Positions 1 through 8,252 of a stretch of 37,228 nt of DNA are shown piece by piece. Position 1 is the first letter of the stretch. Each line of letters starts with the position of its first letter. Under the pieces are notes generated by a model. It ran no database searches. It was not told the origin of the DNA and saw nothing but the letters and a program-made list of their open reading frames with translations. The position numbers and the translations under genes were made by a program. Origin of the DNA: Anaerolineae bacterium (GTDB lineage: Bacteria; Chloroflexota; Anaerolineae; JAADDB01); assembly GCA_015486845.1 (NCBI GenBank), contig WFQU01000141.1, forward strand, positions 1 to 37,228. Direction: 5' to 3'.

Positions 1-505
1 CAACAAGGAGTGCGTGAACACCCACACCACCGACAATTCATCGTCATGAATTGTACCGTATTTCTGGGGCGTACCCTATTGTAACCAACGATTTTGAATG
101 TGCTTTTACAAATGTATTTACGAATGTATCTTATACGAGGAGGAATTTTCGTATTGCTGGCGTAATATATTTAAGATCAGCGTTCCATAATGATTTTTGG
201 TGCTGGACATAGCTATGGGTTGTGTTATGAGTATAGTCATACAGATTTTCTTTGTTTCCACGGATAATAAGTGTGGGTAGGTATCATGGTTAGTTCCTGT
301 TGTGTGTGATGGTGTATCCTTGGCTAGCAAGAATGGCCGAAGCTCGCGTGTTTAGTGACTGAGGGTCACATCTACGACCTATCAAATCTGTTAGAATGGA
401 CGTTTCGGATTTGCCGGCGAGCGGCTTACGGTCACTGGCTTTAGTCGGGGCATTTTTGGTAGCGTCGTGCACATGGCGTCGGATAGAAAGTCGCAGGCAG
501 TATTG
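1..505. other. Intergenic stretch, no gene recognised
   Basis: This is AT-leaning DNA upstream of the stress-protein gene. The only open frames are short ones on the minus strand (for example 118-330 and 290-472). They have no family resemblance and no convincing ribosome binding site. I see no tRNA, no strong promoter and no intrinsic terminator. Confidence 0.5.
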
Positions 506-1039
506 ATGTATAATAATATTTTAGTTCCTTTGGATGGCTCTCACTGTGCTGAAGGCGCTTTGCATTATGCTGTAGAAATGGCGAAAATGCGCCAAAGTGT
601 CATTCATCTAATGACTGTCATGCCTGTAATCCCCGGCCACAAAGCTGCCATTGTGCAATTGTACCCGCTGCAAGTCGAGTGCCGGGATTTGAGCAATCAT
701 ATGGTGCGTCACCTTAAACAGGAAATGCTTAGTTATTTGGATATGACAGCCTGGGATATTGAAGAGGAAGGCATTACAACGGTCACGGATGTCTCTGCCG
801 GTGATCCCGCTGAGCAGATTCTGCAATATATTGTTGATTATGATATTGATCTCCTGGTACTTTCTGCACATGGTTTGGGTGGTAGCAAGCAGTGGGCTTA
901 TGGTGGGGTGGCCTCCAAGGTTTTGCAACGCGCTTCTGTTCCGGTCTTATTGATTAAGCAGGCTAAGCAAGAGGATGATTTGTCCATGGAAGCGGATACT
1001 GAGGAGGTAATTCATGACCTCATACAAAGTTCGGTTTGA
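506..1039 (+). CDS. Universal stress protein (UspA family)
   Basis: This encodes a 177-residue cytoplasmic UspA-fold protein, a family of small nucleotide-binding proteins linked to stress and starvation responses. The N-terminus MYNNILVPLDGS is the canonical first strand and loop of the fold. Near the C-terminus, LLVLSAHGLGG followed by GGVASKVLQRASVPVLLIK matches the ATP-binding G-x2-G-x9-G[ST] region, although a Gly sits where Ser/Thr is usual, so ATP binding is uncertain. I chose ATG 506 because the family starts here. An upstream in-frame GTG at 467 would add 13 unconserved residues. The gene's 3' end overlaps the next gene by 26 bases, so the two are probably co-translated. The Usp may serve the adjacent channel, but its specific role cannot be read from sequence. 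Confidence 0.88.
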   Translation: MYNNILVPLDGSHCAEGALHYAVEMAKMRQSVIHLMTVMPVIPGHKAAIVQLYPLQVECRDLSNHMVRHLKQEMLSYLDMTAWDIEEEGITTVTDVSAGDPAEQILQYIVDYDIDLLVLSAHGLGGSKQWAYGGVASKVLQRASVPVLLIKQAKQEDDLSMEADTEEVIHDLIQSSV

Positions 1040-1862
1040 CGCATTTTTACCCCCGGAGATGGCCCAAAGAGCTGAACACGTCGGCATTGCTAAAACGGAG
1101 CTGGCCGTTGGTGAGACTATCGCATTAGGTATTTTAGCGGGTGCTTTTATCGCGATGGGCGCAATTTTTGCTACAACCGTCACGGCCGGTGGGGCCTCCC
1201 TCCCGTTTGGCGTGAAGAAATTGTTGGCTGGTCTCGTCTTTTCTTTAGGGCTCATCCTGGTTGTCGTGGCCGGTGCTGAGCTTTTTACCGGCAATAACTT
1301 GATTATCATGGCTTGGGCCGACCGGCGCATTAGCACCTTTCGCCTGTTACGGAATTGGGCGCTGGTTTACACGGGTAATTTCATAGGCTCTGTTGCCACG
1401 GTCATTGGTATTTACTTGGCTGCCCAGTACAAATTCGGCCAGGGTACTATTGGGGTAAACGCCTTGGCCATCGCCGACGCCAAAATTCACTATAGCTTTT
1501 TGCAAGCCGTGATGTTGGGTGTTTTTTGTAATGCTTTGGTCTGTTTGGCTGTTTGGCTCTGTTTGAGTGCGCGCAGCACTGCCGATAAAGTGCTTTCCAT
1601 TATTTTCCCTATTACGGCTTTTGTTGCTGCCGGCTTTGAGCACAGCGTGGCCAACATGTTCTTTATCCCGATGGGTTTGTTCATTAAAATGGATCACGCG
1701 TTCATGTTGCAAGTCGGGGCTACCTATGCCGATCTTACTTGGGGAAACTTTCTCTGGCGCAACTTGTTGCCGGTGACCATCGGCAATATCATCGGCGGAG
1801 CTGTATTCGTGGGACTGGTGTATTGGTATATTTACCTTCGCCCGAAAGCCGAGGTGCTTTAA
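1014..1862 (+). CDS. Formate/nitrite transporter (FNT) family channel
   Basis: This encodes a 282-residue integral membrane protein of the FNT family, pentameric channels for formate, nitrite or hydrosulfide. Family signatures are visible: AGAFIAMGAIF in the first helix, GAELFTGNNLIIM, the WALVYTGNFIGS segment, LGVFCNALVCLAVWLC, and GFEHSVANMFFIP, whose His matches the central pore histidine of FocA-type channels. The length and roughly six membrane segments are normal. Start ATG 1014 is supported by the strong ribosome binding site GAGGAGG at about 1000. It lies inside the 3' end of the universal stress gene, which indicates an operon. Substrate choice (FocA-like versus NirC-like) cannot be settled here, and no formate or nitrite enzyme gene is nearby. 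Confidence 0.93.
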   Translation: MTSYKVRFDAFLPPEMAQRAEHVGIAKTELAVGETIALGILAGAFIAMGAIFATTVTAGGASLPFGVKKLLAGLVFSLGLILVVVAGAELFTGNNLIIMAWADRRISTFRLLRNWALVYTGNFIGSVATVIGIYLAAQYKFGQGTIGVNALAIADAKIHYSFLQAVMLGVFCNALVCLAVWLCLSARSTADKVLSIIFPITAFVAAGFEHSVANMFFIPMGLFIKMDHAFMLQVGATYADLTWGNFLWRNLLPVTIGNIIGGAVFVGLVYWYIYLRPKAEVL

Positions 1863-2247
1863 GAGATTTACAGCCATTGTGATCTTGTTATCTCCAGAGT
1901 GACGTTGCTACATAGTGCTGGCAGAACCCGGCTGAACTGCACTAATATGGGTAAAGGTCGCGACATGCCAGCACTGTCAATACTAATACTGATGTAGCCA
2001 AAGCCCTTTTTCAGGGAGACTGGGGGTGAAACGTCCTCAGTGGTGTGCCCCTCTTTTTGGGTACGGGGGTTTGGGGGCTTGTTCCCAAGAAAGAGAAGTA
2101 AATAACTGGTCTACCGCCATCGACTAATGCTATTTCCATCCCCCGTAGCCTGACCTCTCAAGCCTGCGATTTCCAACCTTGTCCAGAGATTTTCATCCGC
2201 TGTACGCCTATGATTACTTTCCTACTACCATTAATGGTTCTCTCGAT
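1863..2247. other. Intergenic stretch with a long-range inverted repeat
   Basis: There is no gene between the FNT channel and the Fur-family promoter. The region contains a perfect 10-bp inverted repeat, AGTGCTGGCA at 1914-1923 and TGCCAGCACT at 1966-1975, separated by 42 bases. It also has a G-rich run around 2063-2082. No T-tract follows the repeat, so it is not a standard intrinsic terminator. Confidence 0.5.
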
Positions 2248-2275
2248 TTGACGAGCATTCTACATGATGTATAAT
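2248..2275 (+). promoter_or_regulatory. Sigma-70-type promoter of the Fur-family regulator and metal ATPase
   Basis: The -35 element TTGACG (2248-2253) is separated by 16 bases from a perfect -10 TATAAT (2270-2275). Transcription would start near 2282, inside the first operator described next, with a leader of about 75 bases before the regulator's ATG at 2356. Confidence 0.75.
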
Positions 2276-2306
2276 TAGATTCATTCTAAAATTAGATTCG
2301 TTCTAA
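2275..2306 (+). promoter_or_regulatory. Two tandem Fur/PerR-type 7-1-7 operators
   Basis: TTAGATTCATTCTAA (2275-2289) and TTAGATTCGTTCTAA (2292-2306) are imperfect 7-1-7 inverted repeats of the kind bound by Fur-family dimers; the PerR box is TTATAATNATTATAA. They repeat with a 17-bp period. They overlap the end of the -10 element and the predicted start site, the expected place for repression. The next gene encodes a Fur-family protein, so autoregulation is the simplest reading. Confidence 0.75.
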
Positions 2307-2355
2307 TAATAGTTAGAGCGCGTCAGTTTGTATGTGAAGGTTAAGGAGCAGTGAG

Positions 2356-2811
2356 ATGGTAGCGCAGAAGGAAGAAATGTGGCGGAAGGCGTTACAAGCG
2401 CACGGGCTACGGCTCACGCCACAAAGGGAAGCCATTTTGTCGTATTTGGCCCACACGCGGGTGCATCCTACGGTAGAGGAGGTCTACACCACCGTGCGGG
2501 AGACTTTTCCGCATATGGCACGGGCTACGGTGTACAACACCCTGAACCGCATGGTGGATTTGGGTTTGTTAGTGGAATTGAAGCGGAACGATGGCGCGGT
2601 GCGTTATGAAACGGACGATTCGCCGCATGCTAACGCTATCTGTTTGCGTTGCGGGCAGGTTTGGGATGTTCCACTGCTTTCCGTACCGGCAGTGGACTTG
2701 AGTAATTTACCTGATTTTGAAGTGCGGGTGACGCACGTGGAATTATACGGTTATTGCGCCCGTTGCCGGCAAGCTATGCGGCGGGAAAAGGAGGAGTTTG
2801 AAGATGCCTGA
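2356..2811 (+). CDS. Fur-family metalloregulator, PerR-like
   Basis: This encodes a 151-residue Fur-superfamily repressor. The winged-helix part includes GLRLTPQREAILSYL and the recognition helix ARATVYNTLNRM. Two CxxC pairs (C96/C99 and C134/C137) form the usual structural zinc site. Numbering runs almost in register with Bacillus subtilis PerR. At the five regulatory metal ligand positions (PerR H37, D85, H91, H93, D104) this protein has H37, E85, H91, N93 and D104. Both histidines oxidised in PerR and the Asp104 linked to peroxide sensing are therefore kept, while one ligand position changes to Asn. The gene follows a promoter with two PerR-like boxes and overlaps the metal ATPase gene by 8 bases. 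A Zur- or Fur-like role remains possible. Confidence 0.9.
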   Translation: MVAQKEEMWRKALQAHGLRLTPQREAILSYLAHTRVHPTVEEVYTTVRETFPHMARATVYNTLNRMVDLGLLVELKRNDGAVRYETDDSPHANAICLRCGQVWDVPLLSVPAVDLSNLPDFEVRVTHVELYGYCARCRQAMRREKEEFEDA

Positions 2812-5209
2812 GCATGTGGAAAGATTGATGCTAAATATTGACCTGGATCGTGCCGAGATGCGACGTAATTTGCATACTTTTCTGGCCGCGTTGCTCGCGT
2901 TGCCCGGCGTTCAGCAGGCTGTCTGGGATGCTGAGCGCAAATGTGTGGACTTGCGCTATGATCCGCGCCGCGCACCGCTTCCGCAAATGCACGGCATGGC
3001 CCGTGATTTGGGGCTTGAGGTGTTGAATACGCATAGATGGAGCACATTGCGTTTTAGTGGTGCGTGTGCTCTGTGTGATGGGCGTTTAGAAGAGGCATTA
3101 ATGGGTTTGCCGGGGGTGGTGCAAGCCTCGGTAAACGTTTCATCGCACCTTGTGACGGTGGAATACGAGCCGGATAGCGACGTCACGCCAGCGCGTTTGG
3201 CGGCCTTTTTGCAGCGCCACGGGCTCCGGGCAGAAACAGAAAACACTTTCTGGCGACGGGTGGTCGAAACGACAACGGTGTGGTGGCAAGTGCCGGAGCT
3301 AGTGATGGTGACCTTCTCCTTGATTTTCTTGTTAGCGGGCTTGGGCACGGAGCATTTTTGGCATGGGCCGCGTCTTTTAGCAGTTGGGTTTTACATTTTG
3401 TCGTATTTGGCCGGCGGTTACGAAGGCGCGTTGACCGCTTTCAGTGCTTTGCGGCAAGGGATTCTGGATATTGACTTCTTGATGATCGTGGCGGCTTTAG
3501 GCGCCGCGTATTTGGGGCATTGGTCAGAAGGCGCAACGTTGCTTTTCCTCTTCTCCATTAGCGCTGCGTTGGAAGAATTTGCCATGGATCGCACGCGGCA
3601 AGCTATCGAGAAATTGGCTGCGCTGCGTCCGCTGCAAGCGTCCGTCCGTCGTAACGGGCGTGAAATCGTTGTGCCGGTGGAAGAAGTCGCCATTGGTGAT
3701 TTAGTGATTGTCCGCCCGGGTGAGGCGTTGCCGGTGGATGGTGTCGTGCGGGAAGGAATCTCGGATTTGGATCAATCGTCCATCACCGGGGAATCGGTAC
3801 CGGTGACCCGGCGGCCGGGAGATAAAGTGTTTGCCGGCTCTTTGAATGGCGACGGCAGTTTGTTGGTGGAAGCAACTAAACGGGTCGAAGATTCGACTTT
3901 GGCGCGTATTATCCAGATGGTGGAAGAGGCGCAAAGTGGCCGGGCGCCAACGCAGCGCTTCATTGACCGTTTTAGCCAGCCTTACGCGACCGGTGTTGTG
4001 GCGGCGGTGCTGCTTTACTTGGCCGGAATCGTCTTGTTGGGACAACAACCGTTTCACGCGGCTTTTTACCGGGCGATGACTTTGTTGGTCGTAGCTTCAC
4101 CGTGTGCGCTGGTGATTTCCACGCCGGCTTCGTTCCTCTCTGCCATTGCCGCCGCAGCCCGGGAGGGCGCGTTGTTCAAAGGTGGTGTTTATTTAGAGAA
4201 CCTGGCCCGGGTCAAGGTTGTTGCTTTTGACAAAACAGGTACACTGACTTACGGCCGGCCGCAAGTCACGACGGTCTTACCGGCGGACGGTATTGCGGCG
4301 GAAGAACTCTTGCGGATGGCGGCTTCGGCCGAGCAGCGCTCCGAGCATCCTTTGGCGCAAGCCATTGTGCGGCAGGCGCGGGAAGACGGGCTTTCCCTAA
4401 CCGAACCGACGGCTTTTCAAGCGTTGGTCGGCAAAGGCGCTCGGTCGACGGTGGATGGCCGGGAAGTTTTCATCGGTAACCAGCGGCTGATGGCAGAAAA
4501 CGGATGGAACGTCCCGTCACAATTGGTGACAAAAGCAATCCAATTGCGCCAGCGGGGCGAGAGCACAGTGTTCGTCGGTACCGGTGAGGGCGTGTTGGGC
4601 CTGGTTGCCTTGGCGGATGTCGTGCGCCCTCAGGCGGCCGAGACAGTTCGCCGGCTGAAACAGACTGGCATCCAGAAAGTGGTGATGTTGACCGGTGACA
4701 GTGAAGCGGTGGCGCATGCTATTGCTCGCCAAGTCGGGGTGGATGAAGTCTTTGCCGGGCTGCTCCCGGAAGAAAAAGTACAGCGCGTGCGGGCATTAGA
4801 AGCAGAAACTCCCATCGCCATGGTGGGTGACGGCATTAACGACGCACCCGCTTTAGCTTTGGCAACGGTGGGCCTGGCCATGGGCGCAGCCGGCACCGAT
4901 GTGGCTATGGAAACTGCCGATGTCGTGTTAATGGCCGATGATTTAAGCAAGCTGCCGTTTGTGTTGGACTTGAGCCGCAAAGCACAGCGCATCGTCCGGC
5001 AAAATCTCATCATTAGCGTGGGGGTGATGTTGCTACTGGTGGTGACGACACTGCGTGTCGGTTTGGCGTTACCCATCGGCGTGGTGGGACACGAAGGCAG
5101 CACGTTGGTGGTGGTGTTGAACGGGTTGCGTCTTTTGCAGCGGCAGACTTTGCCGCCCATGGATCGTCGTGACCGGTTGCAGACGGTGTCGGCCGCGCCG
5201 GCGCATTGA
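2804..5209 (+). CDS. P1B-4-type heavy-metal-transporting P-type ATPase
   Basis: This encodes an 801-residue metal efflux pump of the inner membrane. The N-terminus holds a degenerate HMA-like region (about 8-75, no CxxC) and a second HMA domain with CALC at 88-91. Membrane helices follow, then the actuator TGES (328-331), the membrane motif SPC (432-434), the phosphorylated DKTGT (476-480), GDGINDAP (675-682) and HEGST (763-767) in the last helices. SPC together with HEG[GS]T marks the P1B-4 class (CoaT, CtpD, PfeT, FrvA), which exports Co2+ or Fe2+, rather than the CPC zinc/cadmium class. ATG 2804 is chosen because AAAAGGAGGAG ends 7 bases upstream; a TTG at 2798 would lie against it. The overlap with the PerR-like gene recalls PerR control of the iron exporter PfeT in Bacillus. 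The metal remains an inference. Confidence 0.9.
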   Translation: MPEHVERLMLNIDLDRAEMRRNLHTFLAALLALPGVQQAVWDAERKCVDLRYDPRRAPLPQMHGMARDLGLEVLNTHRWSTLRFSGACALCDGRLEEALMGLPGVVQASVNVSSHLVTVEYEPDSDVTPARLAAFLQRHGLRAETENTFWRRVVETTTVWWQVPELVMVTFSLIFLLAGLGTEHFWHGPRLLAVGFYILSYLAGGYEGALTAFSALRQGILDIDFLMIVAALGAAYLGHWSEGATLLFLFSISAALEEFAMDRTRQAIEKLAALRPLQASVRRNGREIVVPVEEVAIGDLVIVRPGEALPVDGVVREGISDLDQSSITGESVPVTRRPGDKVFAGSLNGDGSLLVEATKRVEDSTLARIIQMVEEAQSGRAPTQRFIDRFSQPYATGVVAAVLLYLAGIVLLGQQPFHAAFYRAMTLLVVASPCALVISTPASFLSAIAAAAREGALFKGGVYLENLARVKVVAFDKTGTLTYGRPQVTTVLPADGIAAEELLRMAASAEQRSEHPLAQAIVRQAREDGLSLTEPTAFQALVGKGARSTVDGREVFIGNQRLMAENGWNVPSQLVTKAIQLRQRGESTVFVGTGEGVLGLVALADVVRPQAAETVRRLKQTGIQKVVMLTGDSEAVAHAIARQVGVDEVFAGLLPEEKVQRVRALEAETPIAMVGDGINDAPALALATVGLAMGAAGTDVAMETADVVLMADDLSKLPFVLDLSRKAQRIVRQNLIISVGVMLLLVVTTLRVGLALPIGVVGHEGSTLVVVLNGLRLLQRQTLPPMDRRDRLQTVSAAPAH

Positions 5210-5540
5210 TCACAGCCCGGCGGTTAAGGGGGGTCACCGAAAAACTAGCTGCAAACGATTGCCTGGCTGAACCAGGTCACGCATTGAACCTTTTCCCGCT
5301 ATGTGTGGTAAAATATGGATCGGAGCTTTTTCTGCTCGAAACGCTTTAGAACATGTCTTGGCAGGATTCGATTTTGTGAGGAAAGTTGGCGTGGGGTGCC
5401 CCGCAGCGGGTGAGAAAGTCCCCTATCCCCTAACCTTGGGGGGGCAAAAGGAAGAAAGGAAGGAAGAAGGGGGAAGGGAGAAACAGACCTTCCTATCGTC
5501 CCGACTATCCATTTTCCACCTTCCATCCTCCCCTTGCCGG
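5210..5540. other. Intergenic stretch with a polypurine tract
   Basis: No convincing gene is present. The open frame at 5301-5660 runs through the purine tract and the tandem repeat and has low-complexity content. A 38-base uninterrupted purine run lies at 5446-5483, followed by a pyrimidine-rich stretch up to about 5535. Confidence 0.5.
5284..5314 (+). promoter_or_regulatory. Possible promoter of the thioesterase operon
   Basis: TTGAAC (5284-5289) lies 19 bases before TAAAAT (5309-5314). TG at 5306-5307 makes this an extended -10 element (TGG-TAAAAT). The spacing is longer than ideal, and the start of the thioesterase gene is about 470 bases downstream. Confidence 0.4.
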
Positions 5541-5781
5541 CGCAGCGGCGGGGCGCGTCAAGGTAGCGCCTGCTGCAAAGAGGCTCTGCAAAGAGGCTCT
5601 GCAAAGAGGCTCTGCAAAGAGGCTCTGCAAAGAGGCTGCTTAACACCAGCCCCTTTCTAAGGGGCTTATCATTTACGTAGCACGGGGATTTGACCCCCGT
5701 GCGCTCGGGCGGAGAACGCCAGCGAATAGAAGTTCAACTTCTCACAGAAGTTGAACTTCTTAAAGAGATTTTCAATGGAGG
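5541..5781 (+). repeat. Repeat element copy 1, upstream of the thioesterase
   Basis: This segment matches 11009-11195 over most of its length. Shared blocks in order are GTCAAGGT, a CAAAGAGGCT-type unit, a hairpin AGCCCCTT/AAGGGGCT (5648-5655/5659-5666), the hairpin GCACGGGG/CCCCGTGC (5680-5687/5695-5702), GGAGAACGCC, and paired AGAAGTTCAACTTCT/AGAAGTTGAACTTCT (5728-5742/5746-5760). The similarity ends at the ribosome binding site of the downstream gene in both copies. Confidence 0.8.
5573..5637 (+). repeat. Five perfect tandem copies of a 13-bp unit
   Basis: The unit CTGCAAAGAGGCT is repeated five times without a mismatch. The related element at 11009-11195 has a single diverged unit at this place, so the array looks like a local expansion inside copy 1. 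Confidence 0.95.
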
Positions 5782-5789
5782 TTTTTTCT

Positions 5790-6296
5790 TTGCATTTACA
5801 CGTCACAGGTAAGCAGCCCAATTCGAAAATGTGTTTCGTGTGCGGCTTGAAGAATGTGGCCGGGCTACGTGCTTTTTTCTACGAGCTGGAGAATGGCGAG
5901 ATCATGGGACTGTTCCGCCCCGGTGAGGAATACCAAAGTTACCCAGGACGACTACACGGCGGCATTGCTACCGCGATTTTGGACGAGACTATCGGCCGGG
6001 CAATTATGATTCAGTACGGCGAGGATGTGTGGGGTGTTACGGTAGAGTTCACCATCCGTTTTCGCAAGCCGATCCCATTGAATGTGGATTTGCGTGTGAT
6101 AGGACGCGTGACTCGCGATACCAGCCGCTTTTTCCAGGGCTCCGGGGAAATCTTACTGCCGGATGGAACGGTGGCCGCCGAGGGGCAGGGTAAATATATC
6201 AAACTATCGTTAGAGAATATTGCCGATTTCGACGCCGAGGAACAGGAATGGCGTGTCGTGCCGGCACCGGTTGATCCCCAGGAAGTCGAGCTGTGA
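5790..6296 (+). CDS. PaaI-type hotdog-fold thioesterase
   Basis: This encodes a hotdog-fold protein of about 168 residues, a family that hydrolyses acyl-CoA thioesters in the cytoplasm. Visible features are KMCFVCGLKN near the N-terminus, common in this bacterial subgroup, then the core helix with GRLHGGIATAILDETIGRA, where Gly-Gly and the acidic residue fit the catalytic region, and a C-terminal strand set with AEGQGKYIKL. I prefer TTG 5790 because GGAGG (5777-5781) lies 8 bases before it. An in-frame ATG at 5775 would overlap that ribosome binding site and add five residues, and a TTG at 5751 is inside the repeat hairpin. The stop overlaps the GTG of the methylmalonyl-CoA epimerase gene by 4 bases, suggesting a shared role in acyl-CoA metabolism. 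The substrate is unknown. Confidence 0.82.
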   Translation: MHLHVTGKQPNSKMCFVCGLKNVAGLRAFFYELENGEIMGLFRPGEEYQSYPGRLHGGIATAILDETIGRAIMIQYGEDVWGVTVEFTIRFRKPIPLNVDLRVIGRVTRDTSRFFQGSGEILLPDGTVAAEGQGKYIKLSLENIADFDAEEQEWRVVPAPVDPQEVEL

Positions 6297-6730
6297 GAAA
6301 GCTCGATCATGTTGCCGTCGTCGTGAATGATTTGGAGGAGGCACTATCGTTTTACCGCGATCAGTTGCGAATGGAAGTCACCCAGCGGCGTTTGCTCCCG
6401 GAGGAAGGCGTGCGTGTGGCTTTTTTGGCGGCGGGGGAAAGCCATATCGAGCTCTTGCAGCCGGTGGATCCGGAAAGCGGCGTGGCCAGGTTCCTGCGCA
6501 AAAAGGGGGAAGGGCTGCACCACATCTGTCTGCAAGTGGAAGATATCGACGCTGTCGTGCGGCAATTGGTCGCCTCGGGAGCGGGAATAACAGGGCCGGT
6601 GCGGGAAGGCGCCCACGGTAAAGTCGTTTTCGTGCATCCCCGTTCCGCCCACGGCGTGCTCATCGAACTGTTGCAGCCGGTTGAGGAAGCAGCGTCAGCG
6701 GGCAATATGGACAAAGCTCAAACCAAGTAA
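6293..6730 (+). CDS. mce: Methylmalonyl-CoA epimerase
   Basis: This encodes a 145-residue protein of the vicinal-oxygen-chelate (glyoxalase) superfamily with the pattern of methylmalonyl-CoA epimerase, which interconverts the (R) and (S) forms of methylmalonyl-CoA in propionate metabolism. Two betaalphabetabetabeta modules are visible. Metal ligand candidates are H6 in KLDHVAVVV, a residue near E52 in HIELLQPV, a His in GLHHICLQVEDID (75-76) and E124 in GVLIELLQP. The start is GTG 6293, overlapping the thioesterase stop in a GTGA arrangement that implies translational coupling. The B12-dependent methylmalonyl-CoA mutase is not in this window, but its use would fit the organism's investment in B12 import. 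A generic lactoylglutathione-lyase relative is the alternative. Confidence 0.85.
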   Translation: MRKLDHVAVVVNDLEEALSFYRDQLRMEVTQRRLLPEEGVRVAFLAAGESHIELLQPVDPESGVARFLRKKGEGLHHICLQVEDIDAVVRQLVASGAGITGPVREGAHGKVVFVHPRSAHGVLIELLQPVEEAASAGNMDKAQTK

Positions 6731-6782
6731 CGCTCAGTATATCCGTAGTGGTTACAGGGTGTTGGTGCAAAAAGGAGAAAAA

Positions 6783-8219
<1,437 letters not shown>

Positions 8220-8252
8220 GGCAGTTCTTTCAATGGATGAAAGGAGCATCAA

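Noticed and set aside
5573-5637. CRISPR array
   Set aside because: The units are directly adjacent 13-mers with no spacers and no cas genes nearby.
5301-5660. Open reading frame of 119 codons on the plus strand
   Set aside because: It crosses the polypurine tract and the 13-bp tandem array, gives low-complexity protein without family resemblance, and lies inside repeat DNA.
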